Assembly: GCA_031772625.1 (NCBI GenBank)
Contig: CM062817.1
Location: forward strand, 948,536,327 to 948,600,326
Direction of reading: 5' to 3'
Source: Pinus tabuliformis
Lineage: Eukaryota; Streptophyta; Pinopsida; Pinales; Pinaceae
DNA length: 64,000 bases
Of this stretch, positions 35,257 to 46,805 are shown piece by piece. Numbering within the stretch: position 1 is the stretch's first letter; each line of letters starts with the position of its first letter. The notes beneath the pieces were generated by a model. The model did no database searches and was not told the DNA's origin. It saw nothing but the letters and a program-made list of their open reading frames with translations. The position numbers and the translations under genes were made by a program.

Positions 35257-36277
35257 TGTTACACTAAAATTTGTCGCCATGACTATTTGCAGTCAGTATG
35301 GCTCCATCAACAACCATACTGTCCTCCTTGGCAAGTCTTATACCTCTGCTCCTCATGTCAAACTCCAAAAAAAAGAGAAAGCCTTCAAAAAGTCAATATA
35401 ACTCTGGTTACGCAGTTTCTCTTACTCTTACCTGCGTACTTGTATGCTCTGTCTATAAAGGGGTCGGTGCGTACTCCTGTAAAGGTCAAAAGGAGCAAGT
35501 TGTACTTCAAAAAACTTACTTGCGGTCGATTCTAGAGCGTTCTAGAAGATGGTTTGACATGGATTGAGTGCCTCCAGATGGTTCATGCATCCCAATGAAA
35601 GAGGAACTTATCCCATGAAGAGGGGAGCTACCCCTTTGAAAGAGGAGCTTATCCCATTGATGGTGGACCTATTTAACTTCCTCCAAAGCATTATAAATAC
35701 AGGCATTGTGCCAGAGGCAAGGGAGGTTGAAAGCTGAACATTCCTAAGGGTAGATGCTGCTGAAATTAGGACTCCCTTATAGAGCTTGAGAGGAGAGATT
35801 CCCATCCTTTCTTAGCTTCATTTGGAAGTGGGCAAGCTGATCAAAGTAAAGGAAAACTCTTGCTGGACCCTGGGAGGGACCTGCACAACACCAAGGCGCT
35901 GGTTGTAATGGTTTCTTTTGTTTCCAATTAATACAATTAAGTTCATTTTTCTCAACAAGTTGTTATATATAATTTGTTTCATAAACTCCTTGGTCTTTAT
36001 GATGAATATGTTTTATTATATGACTTATTCAGGTGTTATGTAATCGTTTGCTTATTAGTGAATGCAGGCTTCAAGGAGAAGGAGCTCATCTGGATCGAAG
36101 AGGCTTGGCTGCTACAAACAAGCGTTGGACTAAAGGTAAGCCTTAAACACCTGGTTGCTTTTATTTTAATGCATATTTAGGGAAAGATAGTGCTTGATTG
36201 TTTTGTTTGTCACTAGAAAAGACTTGTTTTCTAGGGAGGTCGGTTTTGTCCGCAAAATTGACTCTTTCCGCATGACA
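35257..36277 (+). repeat. 5' LTR of the Tat-like element
   Basis: TGTTACAC...GCATGACA. Contains a TATA box (TATAAATA, 35692-35699) and three spaced copies of GAAAGAGGAGCTTATCCCAT-like sequence just upstream of it (about 35600-35660). Lacks about 30 bp (a TGCACGCACCTCAAGTAC block) present in the 3' LTR near 43212. Confidence 0.9.
35692..35699 (+). promoter_or_regulatory. TATA box of the Tat-like LTR
   Basis: TATAAATA, conserved in both LTRs (second copy near 43498). Confidence 0.6.
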
Positions 36278-36280
36278 AAA

Positions 36281-36298
36281 TGGCGACTCCGCTTGGGA
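36281..36298 (+). promoter_or_regulatory. Primer binding site, tRNA-Arg type
   Basis: TGGCGACTCCGCTTGGGA, three bases after the LTR. It is one mismatch from the complement of the plant tRNA-Arg 3' end (TGGCGACTCCGCTGGGGA), the primer known for Ogre elements. Confidence 0.8.
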
Positions 36299-38290
36299 CT
36301 TGATTGTTTTCTTTGTCTATACTTTGACCTGAGAAACTGTATTTTATGTTTCTGTTTTTGACTTGATGATTGTGGGATTGGGTGAATTTAGTTAATTTTG
36401 AGTTAGTTTTCATTTTTCATACTTTTGGGAGAGGTACACACCCTCTGAGTTAAGCACAGTGCGTACCTGTACGCACTTTTGCTTTGTGCACAGAGCATGG
36501 ACGCACCTGTGTAAACAGGTTGCCTGCGTACCCTGTCAAAAATTTGAAAAATTTTAAATTTTTTTCTTTTTTATCAGTTTAGAATTTGTTTATAGGTTTT
36601 AGCCATTGCCCAGACCTGCTTGTTCCCTGTCAAAAACTTTCCTTGGTTAATTTCATTGGCATTCCTGCTCTAAGCTTTTATCAATTGGGTGTTTTGAGTC
36701 TTTTTTTGAGAAATTCTTGATTTGTTTTCCTTTGGTTTTTACTTGGAGGTTTCTCTCAGTCCTTTCACAATTTTGCATCTTTTTGCTTTTGTTTTTGCAA
36801 AAAAAATTCCCCCTCATTCGCCGGGGGGGGGGGGGGGGGGCCTAAATTGTGTATGAGTGTTAATCGCCTTTGAGTGTTTTTATTTTTTGATCTTTGGAAC
36901 TCTCACCCAATTTTCTCGACTTGCACTTGATTGGTTCTTAGACTACATTAGAATCATCTTGTGTTTGAGAATTCTCTTGCATAGATCACATTTGCATAAT
37001 TAGAATTCTCATTTTCAGAATATTAATGAAAAATGTGCATAGATTACATTTGCATACTTTTCAAGTGAATTGTGCATAGATTACAATTGCATAGTATACT
37101 TTCTGAAAAATCCATCGTAGATTTAGATCAGTTTTCTTTGATTTGAATTTACAAAAAAATAAAAATAAAAAAAACTATTTTGGAATTGATTTGCATTAGT
37201 TTTTCTTGATGAAATTAGTGCATTAGAGAATTTGTTATATTTTCTCTTAGTGATCAATTTTTGCATTGTTGGAAGTGAATGGAAACTCTTTCCTTACTTT
37301 AGTTAGGATTCATCGAATTGAAAGGATTACATTATCATATTCGATTGCATTCAGTTTTGAGTCGGGTCATAACACCATTGGTTTCGTATCCATTTCCCAT
37401 TTGAGTAATAACAACCTTAATAACACAACGCTTAATTAAAATTCACCTAGTAACATTTTTATTTCTAGGGCTCTGATACACCAACTTAGCTTAGGCTAGT
37501 GTCTTGGAGTAGGGATTAATTAACTCTCCAAGACAGTAAAACAAACAAGTAGCTGTATCTTGCGGTAGGAAGAAATCCAATTGTTGCATTTATACTCTGG
37601 GAAAGCTCCTCTTAAAGGAGAAGCACGAGATCGTGTCCGAACCAGTGAGGGAATCAATCCTCCTTCATTGGGAATGACGCCAGATATGCACGTACTACAA
37701 ACGGTAAACCTCGGATTAACCATTGTCGAGGAGCCTGGGGTCACTTGTCGGTAAACCTTGGATTATTGTCAAGGTGCTGGCAAGGGGATTGAGCTTGTTA
37801 CTCTGCCCTTGCGTGCGTATCAGATCGTAGACTGTTCCCCCAGGTATATTTGTTGCTGTTGGTGACCTTAGTGACTATTATCTTTAGGATTCTTCCTAAG
37901 GTGACAGTGGTGGGAAGATCCCACTGTACCTGGAGCAGACGTCGGCTAGACTCAATTGGATTTTCTGGGGGGTTCTCTTCACTCGAGACGGTTAAGTGGA
38001 GGAACTTGTGACAGTCTATTCATTAAGCAGGTTGTCGGGGTAACTGTTCCAACTGCCATTTCTGTATTGAATTCTGCGAGGTTGGATTTCATCACCAACT
38101 AGTGTTTTCGGTACGGAAAGTTACTGTTTGTGTGTGGTTTGACTCCTAGATTTGATAGCGCGTGTTAATTTGTTGGTTTTTACTTTTAGAGACCATAGGT
38201 GTGAATTGTGAATTTTAATTGTTAGGTGTGAATTGTGAATTATTAATTTTAGTTTTAAATTGTTAATAAAATTCACTGAAGTTGAATATA
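36299..38290 (+). other. Leader of the Tat-like element
   Basis: About 2 kb without a coding frame. Contains repeated GTACGCAC words (36460-36540), an 18-G run (36823-36840), repeats of GCATAGAT.ACATTTGCATA (36975-37095) and a hairpin-forming stretch (GTCTTGGAG at 37501 with CTCCAAGAC at 37526). Confidence 0.6.
36823..36840 (+). repeat. Homopolymer run of 18 G
   Basis: CC then 18 G then CC. Capable of forming G-quadruplexes; the exact length may be affected by sequencing error. Confidence 0.85.
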
Positions 38291-40065
38291 ATGGCAACTG
38301 TTCCGGAATTTACCAACCTAGGAACCCCTCTTAACGAGAATCCTAGTACTTTTCCTTTCTTTGGAAATGTTGGTCCTCCTTATATGGCTACTTTGTCATT
38401 ACCTGGATTTACAATAGGTTTACCGATATGGTTATTTTCAACTTCGTTGACCCCAAATACTCCAATTGTTCCACCTCAATTGAATTCTTCACCTCAACAG
38501 AGTTCACCATCTCAACAGCACCAATCTTCTGTTGACCCTTTACCTTCTTCGCCTAATTTTTCTTCCTCCATTTCTTCCTCTTCGCTTGGTAAAAGCCTTG
38601 ATGCTAGTAACCAGGTGACTAAGAAGAAGAAGAAAGCGAAGAAGAAGAAGAAGAAGAAAAAGCAAGATAAGAAAGAAGTCAACCAACCAACCGTGGCTGT
38701 AAGTGTTAGTTGTGTTGAGGAAAACTCCGACATGCATCGTAAACCCAAATACCCTTGCAGGCTTTGTAAGGGTGACCACTTCCTTATCAATTATCCTAGT
38801 ATCCAAAGGTCTTGGAAGTATGGTCAGAAAAATCGCATCAACTTTCCGTTGATCCATCAACCAGTGATAGTCAGGTTCCTGGGAAAAAGGGTAAAGTTAG
38901 GTTTCCTTGTAAGTTATGCAAAGGGAGTCATCAAACTCACATTTTCCCTCACATGGATGAAGCCTCAAAATTGTTGGAAAACCCTACCGTTCCACAACAA
39001 GAATTTCCAACTGGTTACCGTAAACTTTCTCCCAACCTACCGTCAACTGACGGAGTGATTGATCTAATTTCAAGTACAGTCGATCACACTCTTCCATTGG
39101 AGAGTGAAACTCATGCCACTCAGGTTGATGATCCATTAGTTGATCAAGTGGTCGATTCAATTTCACATTTGGTCAATCCCACTTTCCCTTTAGAGAGTGA
39201 ACTTCATATCGCTCAGGTTCTTCTTGTTACATCAGATTCTTCTATGCCGGGGGGAATTTCACCTGTTTCTACAGAACCCCCTCCAAGTATTGAGGTCTTT
39301 TCCTTTGATTGGAATAGATTGACAGAACCTCATCTTCCTTCCTCCATCCCTTTCCAAATCATTGTCAAGGCTGGTGGTAGGGACATACATCGTACTCAGG
39401 TAGATGGAGGTGCCTCTGTTAGTATTTTATCCTCAATTGTTTGGAAAGCTTTGGGTTCCCCTCAGCTTGCGCCTATTACGCAGAATATGAAAGCTTTTAA
39501 CAGAACCATTAGTGAACCTTTAGGGATCCTTCCTAATTTTTCAATTACCTTGGAAGGTAAAACTGTCTGTATTGATCTTATGGTAGTTCAAGGTCCCTTG
39601 GATTTCAATTTACTCCTTGGGCGAGACTATGTTTATGCAATGAAAGCTCTCGTATCGACACTCTTTCGCGTGATGTCTTTCCCTCACAATGGCAGTATTG
39701 TGACTGTAGACCAGCTTTCTTTCCCTAGTCTTGTTTCAACTACAAATAATATGACACCCCTAAATGTTCTTGATTCTAAAGTGGTATCTACCGTGCCACG
39801 GGTTAATTATGTGGCAACTGGTCCCATGTTTTCAGTTACCAATGTAAGTGAGCCTCTCACTGTTTTCTCATCTTCCTTTGATTTAGATCCAGTAATTGAC
39901 ATGGAAAACTCTATGGGATTACTTGAACACGATGTTCTTATCCCTTTTGACTCCCTTGACATGTGTTCCTTCCAGAGAAGTATTCTTCCTTCTGATGAAG
40001 ACCTCTTGGAAGCCATGATACAGGTGTGTCCATTGACATGTCTTTCTTCTAGTTGGAAGCCATGA
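38291..40065 (+). pseudogene. Gag-like zinc-knuckle and protease protein, one frameshift
   Basis: The first frame starts at ATG 38291 (MATVPEFTNLGTPLNENPST): proline/serine-rich, then a lysine run (about residues 112-130), then knuckle YPCRLCKGDHFLINYP. Near 38805 the sensible frame moves by one base, continuing with SVDPSTSDSQVPGKKGKVRF, a second knuckle FPCKLCKGSHQTH, a long Ser/Pro/Leu linker, and an aspartic protease domain with VDGGASVSIL (D-G-G-A instead of D-S-G-A) and NLLLGRDYVYAMKA. The final stop is at 40063. The CX2CX3H knuckles lack the usual last Cys. No RT or integrase follows. The frameshift may be decay or, less likely, a programmed shift; I see no canonical slippery heptamer. 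Confidence 0.75.
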
Positions 40066-41900
40066 TCAATGTTGCGAGGATAGTTCCTTTTCCTGTGCCA
40101 ACCTCGTTAAAAAATGAAACAGGTGTTCATGAGGATAGTTTTTTCCTGTATCAACCTCGTTAAAAAATGAAACAGGCTGCCGCGAGGATAGTTTTGTTCC
40201 TGTGTCAACCTCGTTAAAAAATGAAACAAGGTGTTGCGAGGATAGTTTGTTCCTGTCTCAACCTCGTTAAAAAATGAAATTGGATGTTTCGAGGATAGTT
40301 ACTTTTACTGTGTCAACCTCGTTAAAAAATGAATCAGTGAGTATGAGGACAGTTCTTTTCCTGTGTCAACCTCGTTAAAAAATGAAACAGGTGCGAGGAT
40401 AGTTTTTTCTTGTATCAAGCTTGTTAAAAAATGAAACAAGGGGTTCGAGGATAGTTCCTGTTACTGAGTCAACCTCGTTAAAAAATGAATCAGGTCCGAG
40501 GATAGTTCCTTGTCTTGTGTCAAGCTCGTTAAAAAATGAATCAAGGAGTCTTGAGCATGGTTCCTTGTCTTGTGTCAAGCTCATTAAAAAATGAAACAAG
40601 GGTAGGTTAAGTAGGTAGATTGTAGAGAGTAGTTATGAGCATAGTTCCTTGTCTTGTGTCAAGCTCGTTAAAAAATGAATCAAGGATTTTATGAGCATAG
40701 TTCCTTGTCTTGTGCCAAGCTCGTTAAAAAATGAATCAAGGATTTTAGAGCATAGTTCCTTGTCTTGTGTCAAGCTCGTTAAAAAATGAATCAAGGTTTT
40801 TTAGAGTATAGTTCCTTGTTAGGTAGATTGTAGAGAGTAGTTATGAGCATAGTTCCTTATCTTGTGTCAAGCTTGTTTAAAAAATGAAACAAGGGTTTGA
40901 GGATAGTTCTTTTCCTGTGTCAACCTCACTAAAAAATTAAACAACTCCCACGAGTCTTTCCAAGATTTCGAAAGTAAACCTTCATTTCATCCACCTAGTT
41001 GAATGAAATGAACGTGGGGGGCATGCGCTCTAGCAGTTATGCTTAGGGGGCATCAAGCACAGTTTTCTCTCTGTTTCAAGCTTGTGTAAAAATGAAACTA
41101 CTCTGAAGCATAGTTTTTCTTTGTTTCAAGCTTTTGTAAAAATGAAACCTATCTCGAGTCAATTTCGGTTATTTTCAAGACTCGTTAAACTCATGAAAAT
41201 CCCGAGATTATTTTGCTATCTTTCATTCTCATAAAACAAATGAAAACGCCGAGTTCTTTCCGTCTTTTCCTGCTCGTAAATTAAATTGAAAGTCAGCCAT
41301 ATGAGTACATTTTTATCATTTTTCCGAACTCATTAAAACTTACGAAAAAGTGAAAACCATGAGTACATTTTATTATTTTTTCGAACTTGTTAAAACTTAT
41401 GAAAAAGTGAAACCTTGGAGTTCTCTTTTAAGCCCTTTTTCAGACTCCTAAAACATGAAAAGATTGCTGAGCGTTTCTTTTACACTCGTTAAAACGGAAT
41501 TAAAAGACGGTCCACTTATAGCTCTTTTCCGACCGTAAAAACATGAAAAGATTGCCGGATTTTTGTCGTTTCGAATTCGATATTGGTTATAAAACGACGT
41601 GTCCTTGATCGCTTTCTACTTTTCAGATCAGAGACACTAATCATGAAAGTACTCCTTGGTCGTAAAGATCAAGCGGTTCTCTCAAGTATTATTTTATACT
41701 TTTTCGGGCTTGGGAGACACAAATTTACGAAAACGGTCAACCCTGGAGTCTTCTTAAGTTTTTCAGACTCTCTACAATTGAAAAACGCCGAGTTTCTCCT
41801 ATACTTGTCTCATTAAAATTTCACAGTAAAGGACCTGTTCGATTACAAATAGGAACGGACCACTCCTTCTTAGGGTTCGAATCTAAACTAAGTTGGACTC
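40066..41900 (+). repeat. Array of about 28 units with interlocked inverted repeats
   Basis: 40074-40960 holds about 16 close copies of a 45-60 bp unit: CGAGGATAGTTCC..., CCTGTGTCAACCTCG, then TTAAAAAATGAAACAGG. 41050-41900 holds about 12 diverged ones with the same plan. In each unit arm A (e.g. CGAGG, 40074-40078) pairs with A' (CCTCG, 40102-40106) and arm B (CCTGT, 40092-40096) pairs with B' (ACAGG, 40119-40123), in the order A-B-A'-B'. Arm sequences differ between units while complementarity is kept in most. Two copies of GGTAGATTGTAGAGAGTAG (near 40612 and 40823) interrupt the array. Confidence 0.85.
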
Positions 41901-43018
41901 ATCCGAAGGATGAGCTTATAATCAAGCAAATGTTATCCTCCTCAAGCTTGTAAAAAATAAAGAGGTACTTGCCAGAAATGGTGGGGGAAAAGAGAGAAAA
42001 ATGAGCCTATTTGGTATCCTTTGTCTCGGAAAAAACCTTATCACCACTCTTGAACACGACACTTTTCATTTACCTGGGTTGGGAAATCCTTTGCCTAACA
42101 GTTGATCAAACCACATTGAAATGCTTCAGCTGGTTTCTGGGTATTAACTTTGGGTCAATTGTCACCAAGCCATCTGTTGTGTCGTTACGTGTTCAAGAGG
42201 TCACTGCAAATAAACCATTCATCTGCAAAATATTTGTCATCCATCTTGACCATCCCTGAGTCAGTCCTTACAGCTACATTTCTTCAACTTGAAGTATGAT
42301 TTCGTGTTGTGGGCTTGCCTACGACGGATCGCTTTCTATCGACATCAACACATTATCTAGAAAGATGATCTAGAAATCGTCAGTACCTTGAGATCTGCAT
42401 GCCTCAACGGCAGGTTTCTCACCTTCGACGATAGTTTACATCATTGAATTTCGATCGAAGGATTCCGTGATATGTTCGAAATCAACACATTCATTCACAT
42501 CTCACGGATTGTACGGGGTACTTTGAGAGCCATTAACATCATTGGTGGTTTCTCTCACACTTGTTAACAGTTTACATCATTGACTGGTAATCAAGTGGTT
42601 TCTACCATGTTCGACATCAACTCATTTATTCGCAAGGATAGAATCGTACTATTTCGAGAAGCAGAAATGAAGACCCTGGATCTAGTTTCCGCCATGCATG
42701 CTGCGAGGAGTTTTGTATTCATTATATGGTAGACTAATTATAAACAGATGGTTGCGTCCATACTGTGTCTACATGTGTCTATGATTATGATGTACTGCAA
42801 AATCATTCCTATATCAGAGAAGTAGTTAGTTTGTTAGTTAAAGTTTTTGATCTGAGTATGGGAATGACTACCTCAGCGATGATATGATCTCATATATGTA
42901 TTTTGTGTTGAATATTTGCAGGTTCTGACTGGGCTCTCCACAAGATAATCCTCGAAATGATAAAGTGCTTCACCCTTCCCAGATGATATAAAACCCTAAT
43001 CTACTACAGACCTCGCAC
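41901..43018 (+). other. 3' internal region of the Tat-like element
   Basis: About 1.1 kb between the repeat array and the polypurine tract. No domain or long coding frame; the 82-codon stretch at 42011-42259 has no recognisable feature. Short words such as 'GTTTACATCATTGA' and 'ATCAACACATT' recur, suggesting old duplications. Confidence 0.5.
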
Positions 43019-43032
43019 TTTAGGGGGCAATC
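43019..43032 (+). promoter_or_regulatory. Polypurine tract of the Tat-like element
   Basis: TTTAGGGGGCAATC directly before the 3' LTR start TGTTACAC. Confidence 0.7.
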
Positions 43033-44083
43033 TGTTACACTAAAATTTGTCACCATGACTATTTGCAGTCAGTATGGCTGCATCAACAACCATACTGTCC
43101 TCCTTGGCAAGTCTTATACCTCTGCTCCTCATGTCAAACTCCAAAAAAAAGAGAAAGCCTTCAAAAAGTCAATATAACTCTGGTTACGCAGTTTCTCTTA
43201 CTCTTACCTGCGTGCACGCACCTCAAGTACATAATACCTGCGTACTTGTACGCTCTGTCTGTAAAGGGGTGGGTGCATACTCCTGTAAAGGTAAAAAGGC
43301 GCAAGTTTTACTTCAAAAAACTTACTTGCGGTCGATTCTAGAGCATTCTAGAAGATGGTTTGACGTGGATTGAGCGCCTCCAGATGGTTCATGCATCCCA
43401 ATGAAAGAGGAACTTATCCCATGAAGAGGGGAGCTACCCCTTTGAAAGAGGAGCTTATCCCATTGATGGTGGACCTGTTTAACTTCCTCCAAAGCATTAT
43501 AAATACAGGCATTGGGCCAGAGGCAAGGGAGGTTGAAAGCTGAACATTCCTAAGGGTAGATGCTGCTGAAATTAGGACTCCCTTATAGAGCTTGAGAGGA
43601 GAGATTCCCATCCTTTCTTAGCTTCATTTGGAAGTGGGTGAGCTGATCAAAGTAAAGGAGAACTCTTGCTGGACCCTGGGAGGGACCTACACAACACCAA
43701 GGCACTGGTTGTAATGGCTTCTTTTGTTTCCAATTAATACAATTAAGTTCATTTTTCTCAACAAGTTGTTATATATAATTTGTTTCATAAACTCCTTGGT
43801 CTTTATGATGAATATGTTTTATTATATGAGTTATTCAGGTGCTATGTAATCGTTTGCTTGTTAGTGAATGCAGGCTTCAAGGAGAAGGAGCTCATCTAGA
43901 TCGAAGAGGCTTGGCTGCTACAAACAAGCGTTGGACTAAAGGTAACCCTTAAACACCTGGTTGCTTTTATTTTAATGCATATTTAGGGAAATATAGTGCT
44001 TGATTGTTTTGTTTGTCACTAGAAAAGCCTTGCTTTCTAGGGAGGTCGGTTTTGTCCGCAAAATTGACTCTTTCCGCATGACA
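43033..44083 (+). repeat. 3' LTR of the Tat-like element
   Basis: 1,051 bp, same ends as the 5' copy, with about 28 substitutions per kilobase by hand count and one 30-bp length difference. Confidence 0.9.
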
Positions 44084-44455
44084 AATAGTCATCTATTTAC
44101 ACATATTGCGCTTCCTGTTGTATCTGTTGTTGTTGCACTTCCCTCTCCTGTTTGCGCAACTCTTGTTCCTTCCGTAGGTGCTCCTTTAGCTCATGCAACT
44201 CCTTCTCTATTTCCTCCATTATTCTCTTCTCCTTTAGCCTTTATGTGATTCGCTTGCCGCATTGTTGCCTCTTTTCCTCTATAGCCAAAGTTGCTTTCTC
44301 CACAGGTTGATCTACTCATAACTTGCATCTTTTCTCTTATTCCATGTGATTGAAAATCTTCCTCTTGCCCTTGTCGTGCATTGGTATGCTTACCTCTGCT
44401 GCTGCTGCTGTTTCTAGTGTTGGTGCTCTCTGAGATGCTTCTTCACATTTCTTCG
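44084..44455 (-). pseudogene. Unrecognised ancestral protein, part 2 of 4 (coiled coil)
   Basis: The minus strand continues, in the same frame as 58601-60030, from the CTTCG duplication: KKCEEASQRAPTLETAAAAE, then a basic patch (HDKGKRKI), then a long charged helix of E/K/Q heptads (RIMEEIEKELHELKEHLRKE and REVQQQQIQQEAQYV). There are three internal stops and another near 44095. Composition and periodicity indicate a coiled coil. It is bounded by the target duplications of the Athila-like element (44451-44455) and of the Tat-like element (44084-44088), which proves it is host sequence between two insertions. Confidence 0.7.
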
Positions 44456-46510
44456 TGATAAGCGTCATCATTGGGTAATTATATGGACCTTAATTCACCT
44501 CCTAGCTTGTCAAATCAACTCTTCTCACAACTTATTACATGTTTTGATTATATTTTGTTTAATGAGATGAGTTAAAGTGAGATATTATGCCTAGTGGACT
44601 AATATGCATTGAATGCGATTTTGGAAGAGAAAATCAAGGAATTTTGTCAAGACTAAGGTTTGAAAGTCGAATGGGACAAGGGAGAGAGATTGTAGGAGGT
44701 AAATCCTCCTCATTTACTACCCCATTCGAATATTCCTCCATTAATCACACCAGCTCAGAGTGCAATCAACCAAGTCATGAATATCAAAAGGTAGCCGAGC
44801 AAGTGATAGACAAAGAGTTAGTTCATCTTGAGTTTGGGAGCTGAGCCTCCCTAGATTTAAGGAATTCGTTGGGGACTTCAGTTGTATAAGTAGAGAGGCC
44901 TAGAGCATCATTAGGATTCGAATTTTTGTTGTAAAAACACTAGTTATTTTTGAGCTCTAGACTTGTGGAAGACATTGATGTAATTTTCTGTTTTGATAAT
45001 GAAAATGAGCTTTTTCTTGATCAAGCACTGAGTTAACTTAGAGTGCTGAAGCTCTTGGGTTAGGGCCAAACCCTAGCAGCAAAGGCTCCTCTTCTTGTAT
45101 CTGTATGCATGGCTTAGTTTCATATATTCATGGTTAAATTGTCTTTAGAAGTATTTCATTGCAAGTAATGTAGATTTGATTAGTTGTTTATTAGTTTGCT
45201 TCCATTTGTGCTTTACTTCAGTAGGAGTTTAGAAGGGATAAAAGGAGCACCACAAAGATTTCAGTAGGTGTCTTGGCCTCACCTCTTTCCTCAGGGATCA
45301 TGATATGAGGAAAAGGCCCTTATGCAACCCCAACAAGACAAATTTCCATTTTCTCATAAGATTTACAGTTTACTGTACTTGAACTAGCATTTGATCGGTT
45401 TTGCAATGGTATGATTTAATTACCATCTCTTCCATCTTCAATACTACATTAGATCTCATCCATGATTCCATTTTATTTAGCAATTTTTCGTCATGCATGA
45501 AGTAGATAGCTAGTTCATTAAATTCTACTTTTCTAGCTTGTTAGAATTCTTCTTGTTTACATGAATTTTTGGAAATTATAAATGTTTGATGCACTTCCAA
45601 CTTCATCCATCCATAATCATTCCTTTCTTTCACCGAGATCTTCACCAATCTCATCATTTTACATAGAAATTCCTCCAAGCATGTTGAGCGAATCCAACCA
45701 TCTCCTAACCTTGGTTTTGAGTTCTGAGTGATCCTAGGCATTTTCTCACTCCATTCCACCCATCCACCACCTTCCCTAAGCCTTCCATCACCTCCAACAA
45801 CCATCTTTTTTCTCTCGACTATATCTTGTAGAAATACAAGGGATCGTGTAGGTTTCTAGTACATCCTATAGGTTTTCTTGTAGTGGCCTATTTTGAGGCT
45901 GAATTGAGGGAAAACCTATAGGAAGCCACACTAGGTCACCCAAGGGTCTCCCAAACCTTCCCACCATCTCCTAAACCTACCAACCATCCGCTGGCATCAC
46001 GTAGCCACTTGCCACATCACCAAAATAGATTAGTGTTTACACTTGATTTTCTAGAAAAAGAATAAAAAGAACATAACAAATTTATTTCAGTCCTTTACAT
46101 GCACAGTAGTGATTTTTGATGTCTTGAATTTCCATGATTTAGATAGTATCATTTCATACATGTTGGCTTGGCATTCTTGTAAAGCATAGTTTCTCAGTAG
46201 TTAGTTAGAGAATGGTGTGTTTTTAGCATAGGATTTTAGTCATTTTTCTTATTTGCGGTAGACAAGCTTTCTCCTAGAGTAGATTTCTCTTTATTTTATC
46301 AACAATCAAGGTTCTTCTAAATCCATAGAAGTTTGGCTTGAAAACTCTAGCGGTCTCTCGCCAGCTGAACAATGATAAAAGGTAGAACCATCACTTTTAC
46401 TTGTGTATATAGCATTGTCACCTCCAAGTTTGTATGAACCCCGGGTTGATAAAGTAAAGCTGGTAGCTCTAGGAGTTGTAGCATTCTCGCTGCGATATTG
46501 GTGCTCATCA
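44456..46510 (+). repeat. 5' LTR of the Athila-like element
   Basis: Starts TGATAAGC (one mismatch to the 3' copy), ends GCTCATCA. About 2,055 bp. A weak TATA-like TATAAGTAG lies near 44887. Palindromic CCTATAGG occurs twice (near 45868 and 45916). The minus-strand frame at 45541-45804 is a shadow without features. Confidence 0.92.
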
Positions 46511-46515
46511 CTTTT

Positions 46516-46533
46516 TGGCATCGTTTTCGGGGA
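46516..46533 (+). promoter_or_regulatory. Primer binding site, degenerate tRNA-Asp type
   Basis: TGGCATCGTTTTCGGGGA: four differences from the perfect TGGCGCCGTTGCCGGGGA. The perfect version is in the related element at 18749. Confidence 0.7.
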
Positions 46534-46805
46534 GGTGTCTGAGTAATATGTGATTACTGCTTTCTTTCTTTTATTTCTTGTTTCTAATATTCTGCTCTTA
46601 GTTTCATTTCTGCAAAAGTAATTTAGTTTGCTTCCTTTTTTTTCATTTTGCATTATTTTCTTTCCTTTCCATTCTGCAAGTAAGATTTCAATGAAGTATT
46701 TAATTTTTCATTCAGTCAGTAGTTTTCATTCAATCTGCAATTTCAATTTTGCAATTACTTTCAAAGTTTTAAAAAACACAAAACAAAACAAAAACATTTA
46801 TTTTC

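Larger units (their letters stand above)
35257..44083 (+). mobile_element. Non-autonomous Tat/Ogre-like Ty3/gypsy element (gag-protease only)
   Basis: 8,827 bp, perfect AATAG target duplication (35252-35256 and 44084-44088). LTRs 35257-36277 and 43033-44083 are about 97% alike by hand count. The PBS matches tRNA-Arg, as in Ogre/Tat elements. Inside: a 2-kb leader, one coding region with zinc knuckles and an aspartic protease, a long array of structured repeats, and no RT, RNase H or integrase. It would therefore depend on enzymes of another element. Confidence 0.9.

Noticed and set aside
38512..38860. Minus-strand frames rich in Phe/Leu opposite the lysine run
   Set aside because: Shadows of the AAG repeats of the plus-strand gag-like protein.
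40074..40960. A CRISPR-like repeat array
   Set aside because: Spacers are not unique and units are degenerate; it is within a plant retrotransposon with LTRs and a target duplication.
44000..44248. Plus-strand 82-codon frame across the Tat-like LTR edge
   Set aside because: It crosses a proven insertion junction at 44083 and is antisense to the coiled-coil piece of the ancestral protein.
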